Below are positions 44,397 through 56,183 of a DNA stretch of 64,000 nucleotides, one piece after another. The DNA lies in NCBI GenBank assembly GCA_039519185.1, contig CM076854.1:13427192-13491191 (forward strand), given 5' to 3'. Positions within the stretch are counted from its first letter, which is position 1, and each line of letters starts with the position of its first letter. Under the pieces are notes generated by a model. That model saw nothing but the letters and a program-made list of their open reading frames with translations. It did not search any database and was not told the DNA's origin. Source of the stretch: Astragalus membranaceus (lineage: Eukaryota > Streptophyta > Magnoliopsida > Fabales > Fabaceae). The position numbers and the translations under genes are program-made.

Positions 44397-47300
44397 AATT
44401 AAGAGAGTCAAGCCAAATTAACTAAATGTGTAAGTATTTGTTAATTTTATTAATATTTTGTTTTTACCCTTATTCTTATATTATTTGTTTATTAGCATTT
44501 CTTTATATTATTGAACCTTAGGGTAGACGACTTTTTTGTTATTATTGTTGTACATCTTGTCCAGTTTGGTTAGTTTAGGCATTTTGCCCTCATCACACAC
44601 CTCACTTACACTTTTGCACATACCTTTGAGTGCGGCCCTATACCCGGGTCTGCAAATAACCTAGGACGAGTGGAGATTATTAGTGACAGTCATTCTAGAT
44701 TTTATCTGTCTGACTCTCATGAAAGTCTCAACCAGAGTACGCTCTTTCATGGTATCCCACACCAGGTAGCTCGCTATCGTTGTGGATCATGTCATGAAGG
44801 GGATTTTAGCTCTGGAGACCTTTGTGAGGAAGTGAATAGAGCCAACTGAGAGATTGATCACATAAGTGACCCTAGATCATGTTGAAAATCCCAATTTAGA
44901 CATGACCCACCTAGGACAAAGTGGCACTATCCTTACCCTCTCTATCAATCTGGTTAGTTTTTCTCCAAAATTAAAATCACTGAAAAAAAATTTCATGCTT
45001 CCTTCATTTGCATGCATACGAGACGACATCATTCCTTTCATTCATCATGCAAAAAATTATCATAAAATAAGATCATTTTTTTCATCATGCGCATCACATT
45101 GCCATTTCCCTACCGTACCATTCATCATATATTCATAATTCATAAATATCGAAAAAAAATCATCAAATAGTGTAGGCATCTTGTCATTTGCAACATCATT
45201 ATTACAAATTGCATGAGACATTCAATAACATTTCACTCATGTTGTCATCATAGTCCAAATGTGCAATTTCTCCATACATGCATCATTTTATCTTAGTTGT
45301 ATCGTCTCTCATACTCATACATCGCATTGCTATTATAAAAATTTATTTTTAAATGCATCATCTTCATGCATCATAAAAAACAAGGACAAAAGTCATTTAT
45401 TCCTATCCATCTCAAATGCATCAGTCCTTCAACATGCGTCAAAACAAAAATTATAAATTTCTTCATTATTGCATCATTCATCACCCAATAACATTTTGTT
45501 AGCTTTTTATTTTAGTTAAAGCATAAAAAAAAGGGATAAACCATCACGCATTTCATTCATCTCCATTGTTGCTCATGTACAACAAACGTCCATATGTTCA
45601 TGCATTATACTTTATTCAAAGAAAACACAAAAAAAATCACCATTCATTCATACTAAAATCACTCTTCCATAAGCATTTCATTGTTATTGCACATCGCGAA
45701 GGTATCATTTTTTTCAAAATTGCATCCATCTTGCATATCCGTACACCAAAAGAATATTACCCCCATATTATATAAAGGTTATGTTCATTACTCTTTTCCA
45801 CGCATTAAAAAAAAGTCGCTGCGAGTGTCATGCATTTTGTTTCCTCGCACACAAAAAAAAGGCAATAGCATCATAGGCACCGACATTCATTCATAATCAT
45901 TCAAAGTCATGATCACACAGTGTAGGTACCACATCATTCATAAAGTCTTGAATTACATTAAAAAAAAAACATAACATTCATACATCATTTCCCTCATGTG
46001 GTCATTCTAGTTTAAATGCAACAATTCCATATTCATGTGTCATTTCCCAAATAAAACAAAAAATCATTTCATTATAATTGTATCATTTGTCATCCGATAA
46101 ATCAAAAAATAGGAGTCTGCATACATGTTGCACTACCTCTCGGAAAACGAAAATAATTGCATTAGAATCAAACATTTATTCCTTCATGCATTCGCATTTT
46201 TCATACATCATGGGCATTATATTTTGCTAGAAAATAAAAAATCACCATAGAACGAGTAACTTGTTTTCATATACATCTCGTTCTCATGGTACTAACATGC
46301 ATATCATCCTCCAAAAAAATAAAGACGCTACATAGTTGTCCAACTTTCATCATCTTGCATACTCAAAAATATACTATATTCGTTTTTCCTCTTCATGCAT
46401 AGAAAAATAAAAATGCATTAGTCATCTGACATGCAAAATAAAAGAAAAATAATAAAATGATGCCACTTTCTTGCATTATTCATCATCATATTGCATTGCG
46501 TCCGAAAAATCATTTCGGATAGTCAATCTTTTCAAGCGATCATTCATTCACATTCCTTGCATCTGCATCAGGCAACATTATTCGTTCATTCATATATTGC
46601 ATTTTTCTTTCTTTTCGCGAAAAAGAAAAAAAATAAAAACATGATCACAATTGAAAAAAAAATTGTGATTGGATATTTCATTTAGCATGCATTTCCATCA
46701 TCAAATAATATAGGCATTTCATCATTTGCAACATCATGAAATGCATAGCATTCACGCACCTTTTCACTCATCCAAAAACTGTTGTTTCATTAAATCATCC
46801 ATACGCCATTTCATCCACACATCGTTTATATACCGTTTCAACATGCATCATTTCAAAATTACGTCATCATTTTCGCATCATTCATAGATACGTATTTAGC
46901 ATTTCATTCTGATACATGAAAGGGGCTCTGCATCGGTCACGTGCCGCATTGTCTCCAAAAATCATTTAGAATAACTGACCTTTCCAAGTGATCATTCATG
47001 CACGCATTTCATGCATTCGCATCTGCATTTTCGTCATTTTTCACCATGTGTTCCTTCATGCATTAGGAAACAAGGTGCGTTTAACTTGATTATTCTTGTT
47101 GCGTGAGCATAGTTAGTCTTTCAACTAGAAAATAAAAATTATCATGCATTCATAATAGAATACGGTCATCGTTTTCATTATCATGGTACCAACATGCATC
47201 TCATCATCTAGAAAATAACAAAATATCATATTTTTTATTTTACTTCATCTTGCATAAGCCACACGCCAAAAATGAGAAAATAATATCACCTTGATATTAT

Positions 47301-47760
47301 AAAAAAAATTACATTCATTCATTATTTCATTACTCCTCTTCATGCATCATGAAGAAACAAAAACAAAAGTCATTCATTCTCATGCATCTCAAAAACAGTT
47401 CCTTCATGCGTCATAAAGAACAAAAACAAAAGTCATTTACTCCTCTCACATCCATCCCAAGGGCGTTAATCCTCTCACATGCATTAAAACAAAATTAGGA
47501 TTTGCTTCATTTTCTTCTATTCTTGCATTATTCATCATCCAATAGTTTTGTTGTTGTTTTGTTAGCCTCTCACTCTAGTTGAACTTTAAAAAATAAAAAA
47601 ATAAAAAATCACACACTTTCTTAAAGTATGATTACGCATTTCATTCACCTGCATCATTGTCTGTGTACAACATCCATATGTTCATGCATTCTGCTTTATT
47701 CAAATAATTTTTCCAAAAAAAATAAAAATGAAACTCATAAGTTTTTTTGACATGCTGTTT
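44397..47760 (+). repeat. Element F interior, left part: cattcatgcatc-rich diverged duplications
   Basis: AT-rich, with constant recurrence of 'cattcattcatgcatcat'. Longer imperfect repeats show a ~2 kb higher-order duplication: 45360-45620 resembles 47335-47705, 45170-45200 resembles 46690-46730, and 46500-46570 resembles 46950-47030. Short ORFs rich in His/Ser/Ile are products of this composition. Confidence 0.65.
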
Positions 47761-50380
47761 GATGAGAGACGAAGCCTTCTTGAAAATATATTTTAATTGA
47801 TTCCTCTTCCTTGGAAAATGTTGTCATACTCTAACTTGATTCACCAACATTAAGTTCTTCACCCTTCACTCCATATACATCCTACTCATACCCACCACAT
47901 TCATGGAAACCACCTACCCACTTAACCATTCAATGGAATTCACCAATAACTCATTCCCCATCATGGTCACTACAATATTGACTGTATCGTCCTCAAACCC
48001 CTACTCCCATAGGCTTGACCCTTAGCCACTGCACGCCCCACCAAGGGCATCAGCCAACATAAATCTCACCCCCGTGATAAGAAGCTTAAATGTCTATTTT
48101 GTTAACTTGTGTGGTTTTAGCAATTAAAATTGTTCTATCTTAACCGATGTCAACTCTCTATGAAGCATTTGCAAAATAAATTAGCATGACATGTGTGTTT
48201 ACTCTTGTTTGAGTCAGTTATACTATCCCCGTCTTTCCTTCATTTTCAAAACCAAATCCAACCATTCATGAAACACCCAGTCCCCACAAGAGTATTTCAT
48301 TCGCTTTCCCCCAGTGATGAAATTTCACGAATAGCACTTGGTATGCTCCATACTGGGGCAGAGTAATGATCACTAAGATTTTCTGTCGGTATTCCAAACA
48401 CTCGTGCAAGTCCTTTGAGTAAAAAAACAAAACAAAAGAAATACAAAAAAGAAAAGCCCGTTAGGTTGAAAACTCACAAGAGCAATCTAAGCAAAAATTA
48501 GGGCATAAAAAAATAATAATAAAGAAAAAGCAAATATATTAAAATAAAGTTTTGTCCTATGGTTACAATTTCAATAAAATAAGCAATCATGATTTGAATT
48601 GGAGTTTGGCCATTTTCCTATATCCAAAAATCCAAAAAAGAGAAACGCCCTTTGCTACCCACTTCGAGCCAAAAAAATCAAAAATCTTTCAAACACCTTA
48701 GACAACGATCAATCCCATATCTAACAGCTCGCTCAGCTCGAAAGAAAAAAGAAAAAATCACAAAAAAGTGAAATTAAAAAAAAAAAAAGAGGATCGAAAA
48801 ATCCTGAAAACCAAAAAAGTAGAATTTGTGAGCTGACACTTCACACCATCTAGCATATAAAAGATCATTGTCTGAAATAAACCCTCAAACACTTCCTTTG
48901 GCCTAAGCGTCCTATCCTCCATAAACCCTCAAATGCGCTACAACCCTAAAACAGGTACATTCTACCATGAAGCACATAAAAGATTCTTTGTCTCAACCAA
49001 CCCCGAACACTCTCAAGAGCAAAGTAACCATTTCCTTCATGAATCATTAACCACTGGCCATATTACAATCCAAAGGCCTATTCCGATCACTGATTGGTTG
49101 CTTCCATTTTTCTCAAAGCTTATACTCTAGGACAAAATAATTAGAATAATTTATTTGCTCAAAGAAAAAAAAAACAAAGAGAAAAATATTATTACAAAAA
49201 AAATAGGAAAAAAAGAAAAATACTTAAAAAGGCTTGCACGCTCGAAGTTCATCAAGAGAAGATAACAGTGATCATCAACAAAGTGAATTTTCATCGAACC
49301 AAAAACTCTCGACTGTCTTAGCTTGTAGAATCCTTCCCAAGGAAAACCACAAAGCCCTACTAAGGTAGTTACTTGACTTATCATATCAAAATGGGGCAAA
49401 ACCCCACCCTTCATTCCACTCAAACTCAGGAAATTTTTTCAACAACCCCAAAATACTCTCACCTTTCATCCCGTTCTACACCCATATAGCCGTACCAGAC
49501 AAATTTCCAAACCATTATTCTAACTTCGCACCCTCGCAACCACACTCAAAATGGGGCAATTTTCATCTTTAATGGATTGGGGTAACCTTGTCCTCTTGTA
49601 GACCGGGGCATCATATCGCTCGGCCCGAAAGAATCCTTCTGCCTCCCATTCCATTCATTCCTAGCCACGCGTCACCCCAATACCTGCATAGTTCTCAATC
49701 CCTCAACCAGTCTATATCCTTAGTTTTCATTGTCCTCCCTAGACAAAGGCAGACTGTTTCACTCCCCACTATTTGAAGTCAAAATAGGGGTAGTCAAACA
49801 TTTTTACCTTGGGGCAGGCTTATCTCTCATAAGCTTGAGCCAATAAACCTCATCCTCCACTCCACTCATGTGTCACACTTGACTATATCCTACATTTCTT
49901 GAACCCTGGGTCCACTGGCACGTTCATTTGCATTCGCACTGTTTTTCATATTATTAAGCAAATGCTTCAAAGAGAGAGACACACAATAATGACAATCCCT
50001 CTAAGTTAACATCTTAGACTTGAAAGCTTAGTCATCATGGGTCATCATAACCGAATGAGAACCCATCTACAAATACGCATCTCGATCTCTAGAAAGGGCA
50101 CTAATACATTGCTGCAAGCCACACTTTTCAAGATGACAATCTTGAGCTTACCAGAGTTCAAGTCCAAGTCATCAAAAATCTTTCTTCCAAGGAACGATCA
50201 ATTCAAAAGGTTCAGCTCTCTGTTTCCAGCATCAAAAGTTTTGTTTCTCATCAAACATTTTGCATCCTTACAAAAAATGTTGTTACCAACAAATCATGCA
50301 TTATACATGTCCTCATTATTCTAGAATTAAAACCATGCATCTGATCATACCCATCACAACTCTTTCATACAAGTACAGTA
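47761..50380 (+). other. Element F interior, middle part: unique non-coding
   Basis: No gag, pol or other recognisable protein on either strand. It includes A-rich tracts (48420-48540, 48735-48800, 49140-49230) and stretches with 'actggggcagag' and 'ccggggcatcatatcgc', reminiscent of the long untranslated leader of Ogre-type elements (recollection, not a search). Confidence 0.55.
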
Positions 50381-51850
50381 CATTTGCATTCACATTCCAC
50401 TTGTTTTGCCTACACAATTTTGCTTCTTGTGCATTACGCATTGCGTATGCGGGCATGCATCGCCACACATAACATGTATCGCTTCAATAAAAATGCCAAA
50501 TGTCGGTCCCATCATTACCAAAAGTCTGTCTACATCCCAATCAATCACATCATCGCACCATATATTTAGGCATTTCCTTTTGTTCACCATAGCGTTTGCA
50601 TCAAAATATTACGTATCCATCACATTCACATTCTCGTTTCATGCATTCGTCAAATACCAAAAAGGCAATAAAGCGGAAAGACCAAAAAAAAAAAAAACCT
50701 CCCACATCCCAGCAAACATCCGATCATTGCATCATACAACATCAAGCCATGCGGCTACCACAACCCTTCATCTAAGCATTACGTGTGCACGTTCATTCAT
50801 TCATTCATTCATTCATTCATGAAAAGGGGCAAAACAAGAGAAAACCAACAAGGCGAAAATCATCCACATTGCACCCGTTACTCCCACCAAAGCATAGATC
50901 ATTCCATCATGCAATCAACAGTACATTTGCATTCACATGTTATCGATATGCGCATACACAACTCATCAGTTTTTGTTCCCGAACAACTCCAGCACCCACA
51001 ATTCACGGGCTTTTATAGCCCATTTGCTTTTACATTGCATACATATAACACTTTTTGCTTCGATAGACGTGCCAAGTTCCGGTCTCATCGTTGTCAAAAG
51101 CTTTCTACATCACCGATCATATCATTCGCTATGCATTCTTGTGCTTCCTTTATTCACCATAGCATTTGCATCAAAGAATTATATTCGCATCATATTCACA
51201 TTCACATTGCATGCATCAAGAAAAGAAACAAAATAAATAAGAAAAAGCAAAAAGAAAAATCCATCCATTACATTCATCATCACACCAAAAACTAATCACT
51301 ACAGTCACATTTACATCTCATACACCGTTGTCAACTTTCTCATTCCATCAGATTCAACACCCATGGTACACCCATTTCATTCATCATCCCCCAGATACCA
51401 ATCATTGCACGTTCATCACATTACATGCATGACATTGTTTGCTTCGATAGACGTGCCAAGTGCCGGCCTCATCGTTGCCCCCAAAACAAAAGCGTTTTTT
51501 TTACATCACTAATCATATCTTTGTACCATGCATGGCATTTGCATCACATTCACACTTTGCATCGCATACACTCATTATATACCAAGAGAAAAAGAAAAAA
51601 GAAAAAAATAAAAGGAGGAAAAATTGCTCATTTCATTACATCCCTCATTAGTCAGCACGATCACACTCATATCTTATCTGCATTCACATACGTTGGTTGT
51701 CAACCTCCATGTTCCATCAACTTCATCTCACATCATCTGCCATGCTTCATTCATCCCATCGGATACCTACTATTTCACATACCTATATTGCGCGCAAACA
51801 TCATTCATTGCATTTTTAGACATGCCGAATATAGATAGCTCTCCCCGTCT
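50381..51850 (+). repeat. Element F interior: three diverged copies of a 0.4-0.6 kb unit
   Basis: The segment 'gcttcgatagacgtgccaag' with 'tccggtctcatcgttg' and 'acatcaccgatcatatc' recurs at about 50480, 51058 and 51439. It is followed each time by 'catttgcatcacattcacattc' type sequence. A (TTCA)n microsatellite of seven units lies at 50793-50820. Confidence 0.65.
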
Positions 51851-51929
51851 CAGGTAAATGCATTCATTAGGTATGTTCTAGGCAGGTACGCCATGTGCCA
51901 ATCCCAATAGTTTGTTTCTTCAAAGTCAG

Positions 51930-52392
51930 TGCTCCAAGCACTGGTCTCATACCACAATTCAGAGTCTCAGTACTCCTCCAGACCCCAGCGGTCCCTCAGA
52001 GCCCAAGCGCTCCTTCAGACCATCAATGGTCCGTCAATCCAGATCGCACGTCGCGTCATCGAGCAACCGACGGATCATCCGGCCCCAGGCCCTTCAGACT
52101 AGCTGTGTCCGCCTAAAAAACACAGTGCACGTCCTTCGAGGTGCGCAAATCAAGTCAACGACCTGACCTTGCCCCCCACGGCCGCTCGAAAAAGGCCACC
52201 CCCCAAGCAGACCGTTTTACTAGTACCGTTGCTAGTTTGCGCTCCATCAGACCCATGGGTCCATCAGGCTTAGGCATGCCCTTCAGACCTCGTCGGTCCT
52301 TCAGTTTAACTCCAATCAATGCGCCAAGCATCGACTGCGAATTAGACCATCAGAGCCCCAGTGCTCCTTCAGATCCCCAGTGATCCTTACTT
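51930..52392 (+). repeat. Element F interior: ~20-base CCCAGNGNTCCTTCAGA degenerate array
   Basis: Degenerate tandem copies of 'ccccagcggtccctcagag', 'cccaagcgctccttcagac', 'catcaatggtccgtcaatc' and similar, interrupted near 52085-52240 by less regular sequence. It ends about 150 bases before the 3' LTR. The base composition is more GC-rich than the rest of the interior. Confidence 0.65.
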
Positions 52393-52547
52393 ACTTTCGT
52401 TCTATTTCAATTCATTTTTTTTTCAAGAGTTTCTAAAAAACCATAGTCTTGACAAAATTAGTGTTTTTTTATCTTTATTTCTATTTTACTCGAGAAATGT
52501 GGAAACCCTTCATGTTTCCTAGTAAAATATAAATAAAGAGGGGCAGC
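52393..52547 (+). other. Element F 3' interior end and polypurine tract
   Basis: Non-coding. The purine-rich AAATAAAGAGGGGCAG just before the 3' LTR is the likely plus-strand primer. Confidence 0.65.
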
Positions 52548-55139
52548 TGTTATACCCTAATTTTGTCTGACTAGTTAAAAGTTCTTTAAAAAAAATAAAA
52601 ATGTTGTATCTGTAAAATTAGTTTTTAAGCCTCTATTTAACACTCATTTTTTTTTTATCTCATGAAAAGAGAAAACAAGGTTGAAAATAGAAAAAAAAAA
52701 AGCAAAATATTGTTTGTCGGTTACACATGTCATTTGGTAATCGTTAGCGGTCTGGCGTCATTTCTATTATTAGTAGAACTTATACACTTTTTATTGCAAG
52801 AAAAATAAAAAAAAAATCTGTTATCAGCATTTAACTTTAACTATCATTTTTGCTTCAAATCACCAAATAAAAATACAAGCAAGCATGTACAAAAGCTACA
52901 AAATCAAAGTTTAAAAATAAAAATAAAAATAATAATAATACAAGCAAAAACTAAGAATAGAGAATGTTGGGCTGATGGTTTGTGACTCCACCAAGTAGTT
53001 ACTAGTGGCTTTCATAATTTAGTATTAGGCCAAATACACTTTCATCTTGTTTTCTTTTTTGCTTTTTGACCAAGCCTCATACAACCTACACCTCTGTTTT
53101 CAGCATGAAACAAAGCAACCTTTTTATTGTCTTTTTGATGCCTTCCCTATATGCTCCAACAATTTTGTTTACAACCAATAATACAAACAACAAAGGGTTT
53201 GATGCCATGCGCCCCTCACCACTCCATCTATTTTTAAGCTCAAGTCAAGTTTGCTTTCTTTTGGCCCCCTTGTCTTCTTCTCTTTTGTGCACAAACCAAG
53301 CAGCTTTGTAGACACCCTCCTACAAATTGCTACTGTGTTTGTCTCCTATGGCCACAATCCTCTACTTAGCATCCTCACCCTACACCACAAAATGGGTCTA
53401 TAAATTCCATTTACCTGTAACCGTAAAGGGGGGATCAGGCACAAATACACACACTGAGAAAAAAAAAGGGAAAAAACAGTGAAGGGAGGGGGAACAATTC
53501 TGATATAAACGCAAGATAGTAGAAAAGGAAAAAAGGAGGCAGCAATGTGGAGACATAGAAAGTTTTCAGCCACACTCCAATAAGTTTATTTTCTCCTCCA
53601 CATCCATAAATCGATTCCCATCTCCACCCCTACACCAACAACAACACACTGTACAGCAACCATTCAAGAAAGAGGAAAACAGAGAATCTGGAAAAATCAA
53701 AAAAAGAAGAGTAGTAATGGTGATGAGTACCTTAAAGCCATCACCACCAGTTTTACTACGACCACCGCTCACGACAGTCCTCCGCGGATCCTACCACCGT
53801 GAGCACCGCACCGCCGCTACCGCACCACCGCACACTACCGTGAACCTATCACCACCGTACACCACCTCAGAACCACTAAAAGCCCACAACCATAAAAACT
53901 CCGCCATTACAACCGCAGCCTCCGGCGAAACCTCCGGCAAGCATCACTGTCACGGTCTCACCATCACTACCACTCCTTCAGCCTGTGCTCTCCCCCCTCC
54001 CCTGTGAACAGTAACCTCTCTCTCTCTCTCTCGTTGGGTTTTCTCCTTCCTTCCCCTCTCTCTTTCTCCATGTCTCTCCTTTGTTTCTCTCTCTCATACT
54101 CACGAAAATGTGTTGCGGCTGAGGGAGATAGATTAGGTTTCTCAAAACTAACATTTCTCTTTTATGCTGATGTGCTTGTTTTTTTATTATTTTTTATTTC
54201 AGCCCTTTTAAAAGCACTTAAAAAAATGAATGAAAGAAAGATTGTTGAATCTATTTTTGCGGTCCCGTGACTATCGTCCAGTTGAATGTTTCCTATCCTT
54301 TAGTTTACATTCATTTATTATTATTTTGCTGTTTTCATGTCTTATATTTCAAAATATAGATAGTTGTAAGCATTATTACCTGCACCCTTTTTTTTTTGCC
54401 AAGGACACCCCATTTTATTACTGCACCCCCTGTTTCTCTTTTAAAAAGATTTTCTTTTCTATAAATGAATATTTTCTTTCGCAAACCTATTTTTTCTCAA
54501 ATAAATAATTATTTTTCCTAAACATAAAAATGGTTTGTTACTAATGGTCACTCTGGGCTTGGCTTGTTTGACTGTTAGTAACAGCTTTAGTTTTCAAACG
54601 AGCTATGAGTGACGACCACTCTGAGTTTTACTTGTTTGGTCGTCACGAATACCTCTCCCAATTTCAAAAATAAATAAAAAAACACCAAACGCACAAACAT
54701 TTTCTACCAAGAACTACGTGTGATTTGATTCTCTACCAGGAGATACGTAGGAGCAGAGGGCGGCCGACCTCTGTCAATTGCACTAATAAAAAACCTTTTT
54801 TTCTTTAAATTCATTTCTCTCATTTTTCTCAAAAAGGTATAAAAATAACTAACCGTTTATCGAGTCTTTTTTTTTTATTATTATAAGGGTAAAAACATTA
54901 TTTTTGAATTAATAAACGCTTACACATTTAGTTAAAAGGTAACCTTCCTTAGGAAGGATGTCGTAGGGTGCTAATACCTTCCCTACGCATAAACGACTCC
55001 CGAGCCTAAATCTGGTCCGCAAGACCCCTTTATCCACTCAATAGGGATTTTCCAATGTTTGCCCTTAAACTAAAACTTTGGTGGCGGCTTCATTCAAGAA
55101 CTTCGAAGAATCCCTCCTCCGTATTTTTCGGTCGCTACA
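52548..55139 (+). repeat. Element F 3' LTR
   Basis: Partner of 41784-44375, same length and almost base-for-base equal. TATA box at 53399-53405. Confidence 0.95.
53399..53405 (+). promoter_or_regulatory. TATA box, element F 3' LTR
   Basis: TATAAAT in the same context as the 5' copy. Confidence 0.45.
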
Positions 55140-55144
55140 ATGAC

Positions 55145-56060
55145 TATTTGTGGCAATATCATCAATCAGCTCACATGCCTCATTATAGGAGGTTTTCAAC
55201 AACACACCCCCTGAAGAAGCATCTAACATTTGTCTGGTTGTAGGATCTAGTCCATTGTAGAAGGTTTCCATTTGGATAATCACAGGTATACCATGATGAG
55301 GGCACTTTCTTAACAGCTCCTTCCATCTCTCCCATGCTTCAAACAGTGTTTCAGCATCTTTTTGTCTGAATGCAGTAACCTCATTCCTCATTCTTGCATT
55401 CTTACTTGGAGGAAAATATTTTGCTAAGAATTTTTCAGCCATTTCATTCCAAGTATGGATAGAGTTAGGCTCTAGAGAAGTTAACCAGGCCTTAGCTCTA
55501 TCCTTCAAGGAATAAGGAAAAAGTTTTAATCTGAATGCATCATCACTTACCCTTGGAATGATGAAGTTACCGCAGACTTCCAAAAATTGCTTTAAGTGTA
55601 AATATGGGTCCTCTTGAGGAGCACCACCAAACTGTCCCACTGTTTGCAACATTTGGAACATCATAGGTTTGAACTCAAACTGAGCTGTATTGAGAGTAGG
55701 TCTTGCTATGCTTGTCTCCATGGTTTGTGGATCAAACACATCATAGTCTCTCATTGGTCTATCTCTGTCATTTACCATTTGAGCAGGTCCTTCATTTATG
55801 AATTGATGTCTGTACCAGTCCTCTTGGTCATGTAAGGTGGGAGGGGGTGACTGATGATGTCTACCTCTACCCCTTCCACCTGGTTCAGTCCCTCCTCTAC
55901 CAGAATTAGATCTTCCATGTGGGGTGGTAGCTCTACCAGAAGTGGTCCTCTGACTATGTTCTGACATGGTGGGTCTGAGCCTTTGAAGATGTCTTAGTTT
56001 CCTGAACCTTCTCTCTGGTTCTGAGGATGGTTCAAATTCTGGTGGTTGAGACCTCGGCAT
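55145..56060 (-). pseudogene. Athila-like gag N-terminal part
   Basis: Start at ATG 56058-56060 (MPRSQPPEFEPSSEPERRFR). A basic Arg/Gly-rich segment (~30-75) is followed by the retrotransposon gag domain: VSDDAFRLKLFPYSLKDRAK, WNEMAEKFLAKYFPPSKNAR, FRQKDAETLFEAWERWKELL, FYNGLDPTTRQMLDASSGG. It is open to EACELIDDIATNS, where element F interrupts it; the rest resumes at 41783 in the same frame. The protein would form the particle core. This half carries no lesion apart from the insertion. Confidence 0.9.
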
Positions 56061-56159
56061 ACGCTGTAGCGCTTACTGCTGCAGCAACAAGAAACAACAC
56101 ACCAGTGTAAAATAGGCACTAAGTTTACTAAAAACTTAAACAATGAAAATTAAATGCAA

Positions 56160-56177
56160 TCCCCGGCAACGGCGCCA
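56160..56177 (-). other. Primer-binding site, Athila-like element
   Basis: TGGCGCCGTTGCCGGGGA on the minus strand, complementary to the 3' end of plant tRNA-Asp, six bases from the 5' LTR. The short leader between it and gag (56061-56159) holds one CGCTGTAGCG palindrome. Confidence 0.92.
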
Positions 56178-56183
56178 AAAACT

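Larger units (their letters stand above)
41784..55139 (+). mobile_element. Element F: non-coding Ogre/Tat-like LTR retrotransposon
   Basis: 13,356 bases with perfect duplications ATGAC (41779-41783, 55140-55144). LTRs are 41784-44375 and 52548-55139, both 2,592 bases. The primer-binding site next to the left LTR (TGGCGACTTCACTGGGGAC) is the tRNA-Arg type used by Ogre. The LTR end block 'ggtgctaataccttccctacgcataa...gactcccgagcc' is shared by Ogre/Tat LTRs as I know them. The 8.2 kb interior has no gag or pol. It is a large non-autonomous element, inserted opposite to the Athila-like gag it interrupts. Confidence 0.92.

Noticed and set aside
44866..52383. Short ORFs in element F interior as captured host gene fragments
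   Set aside because: All are under 175 codons, rich in His/Ser/Ile from 'cattcatgcatc' repeats, and show no domain I recognise.
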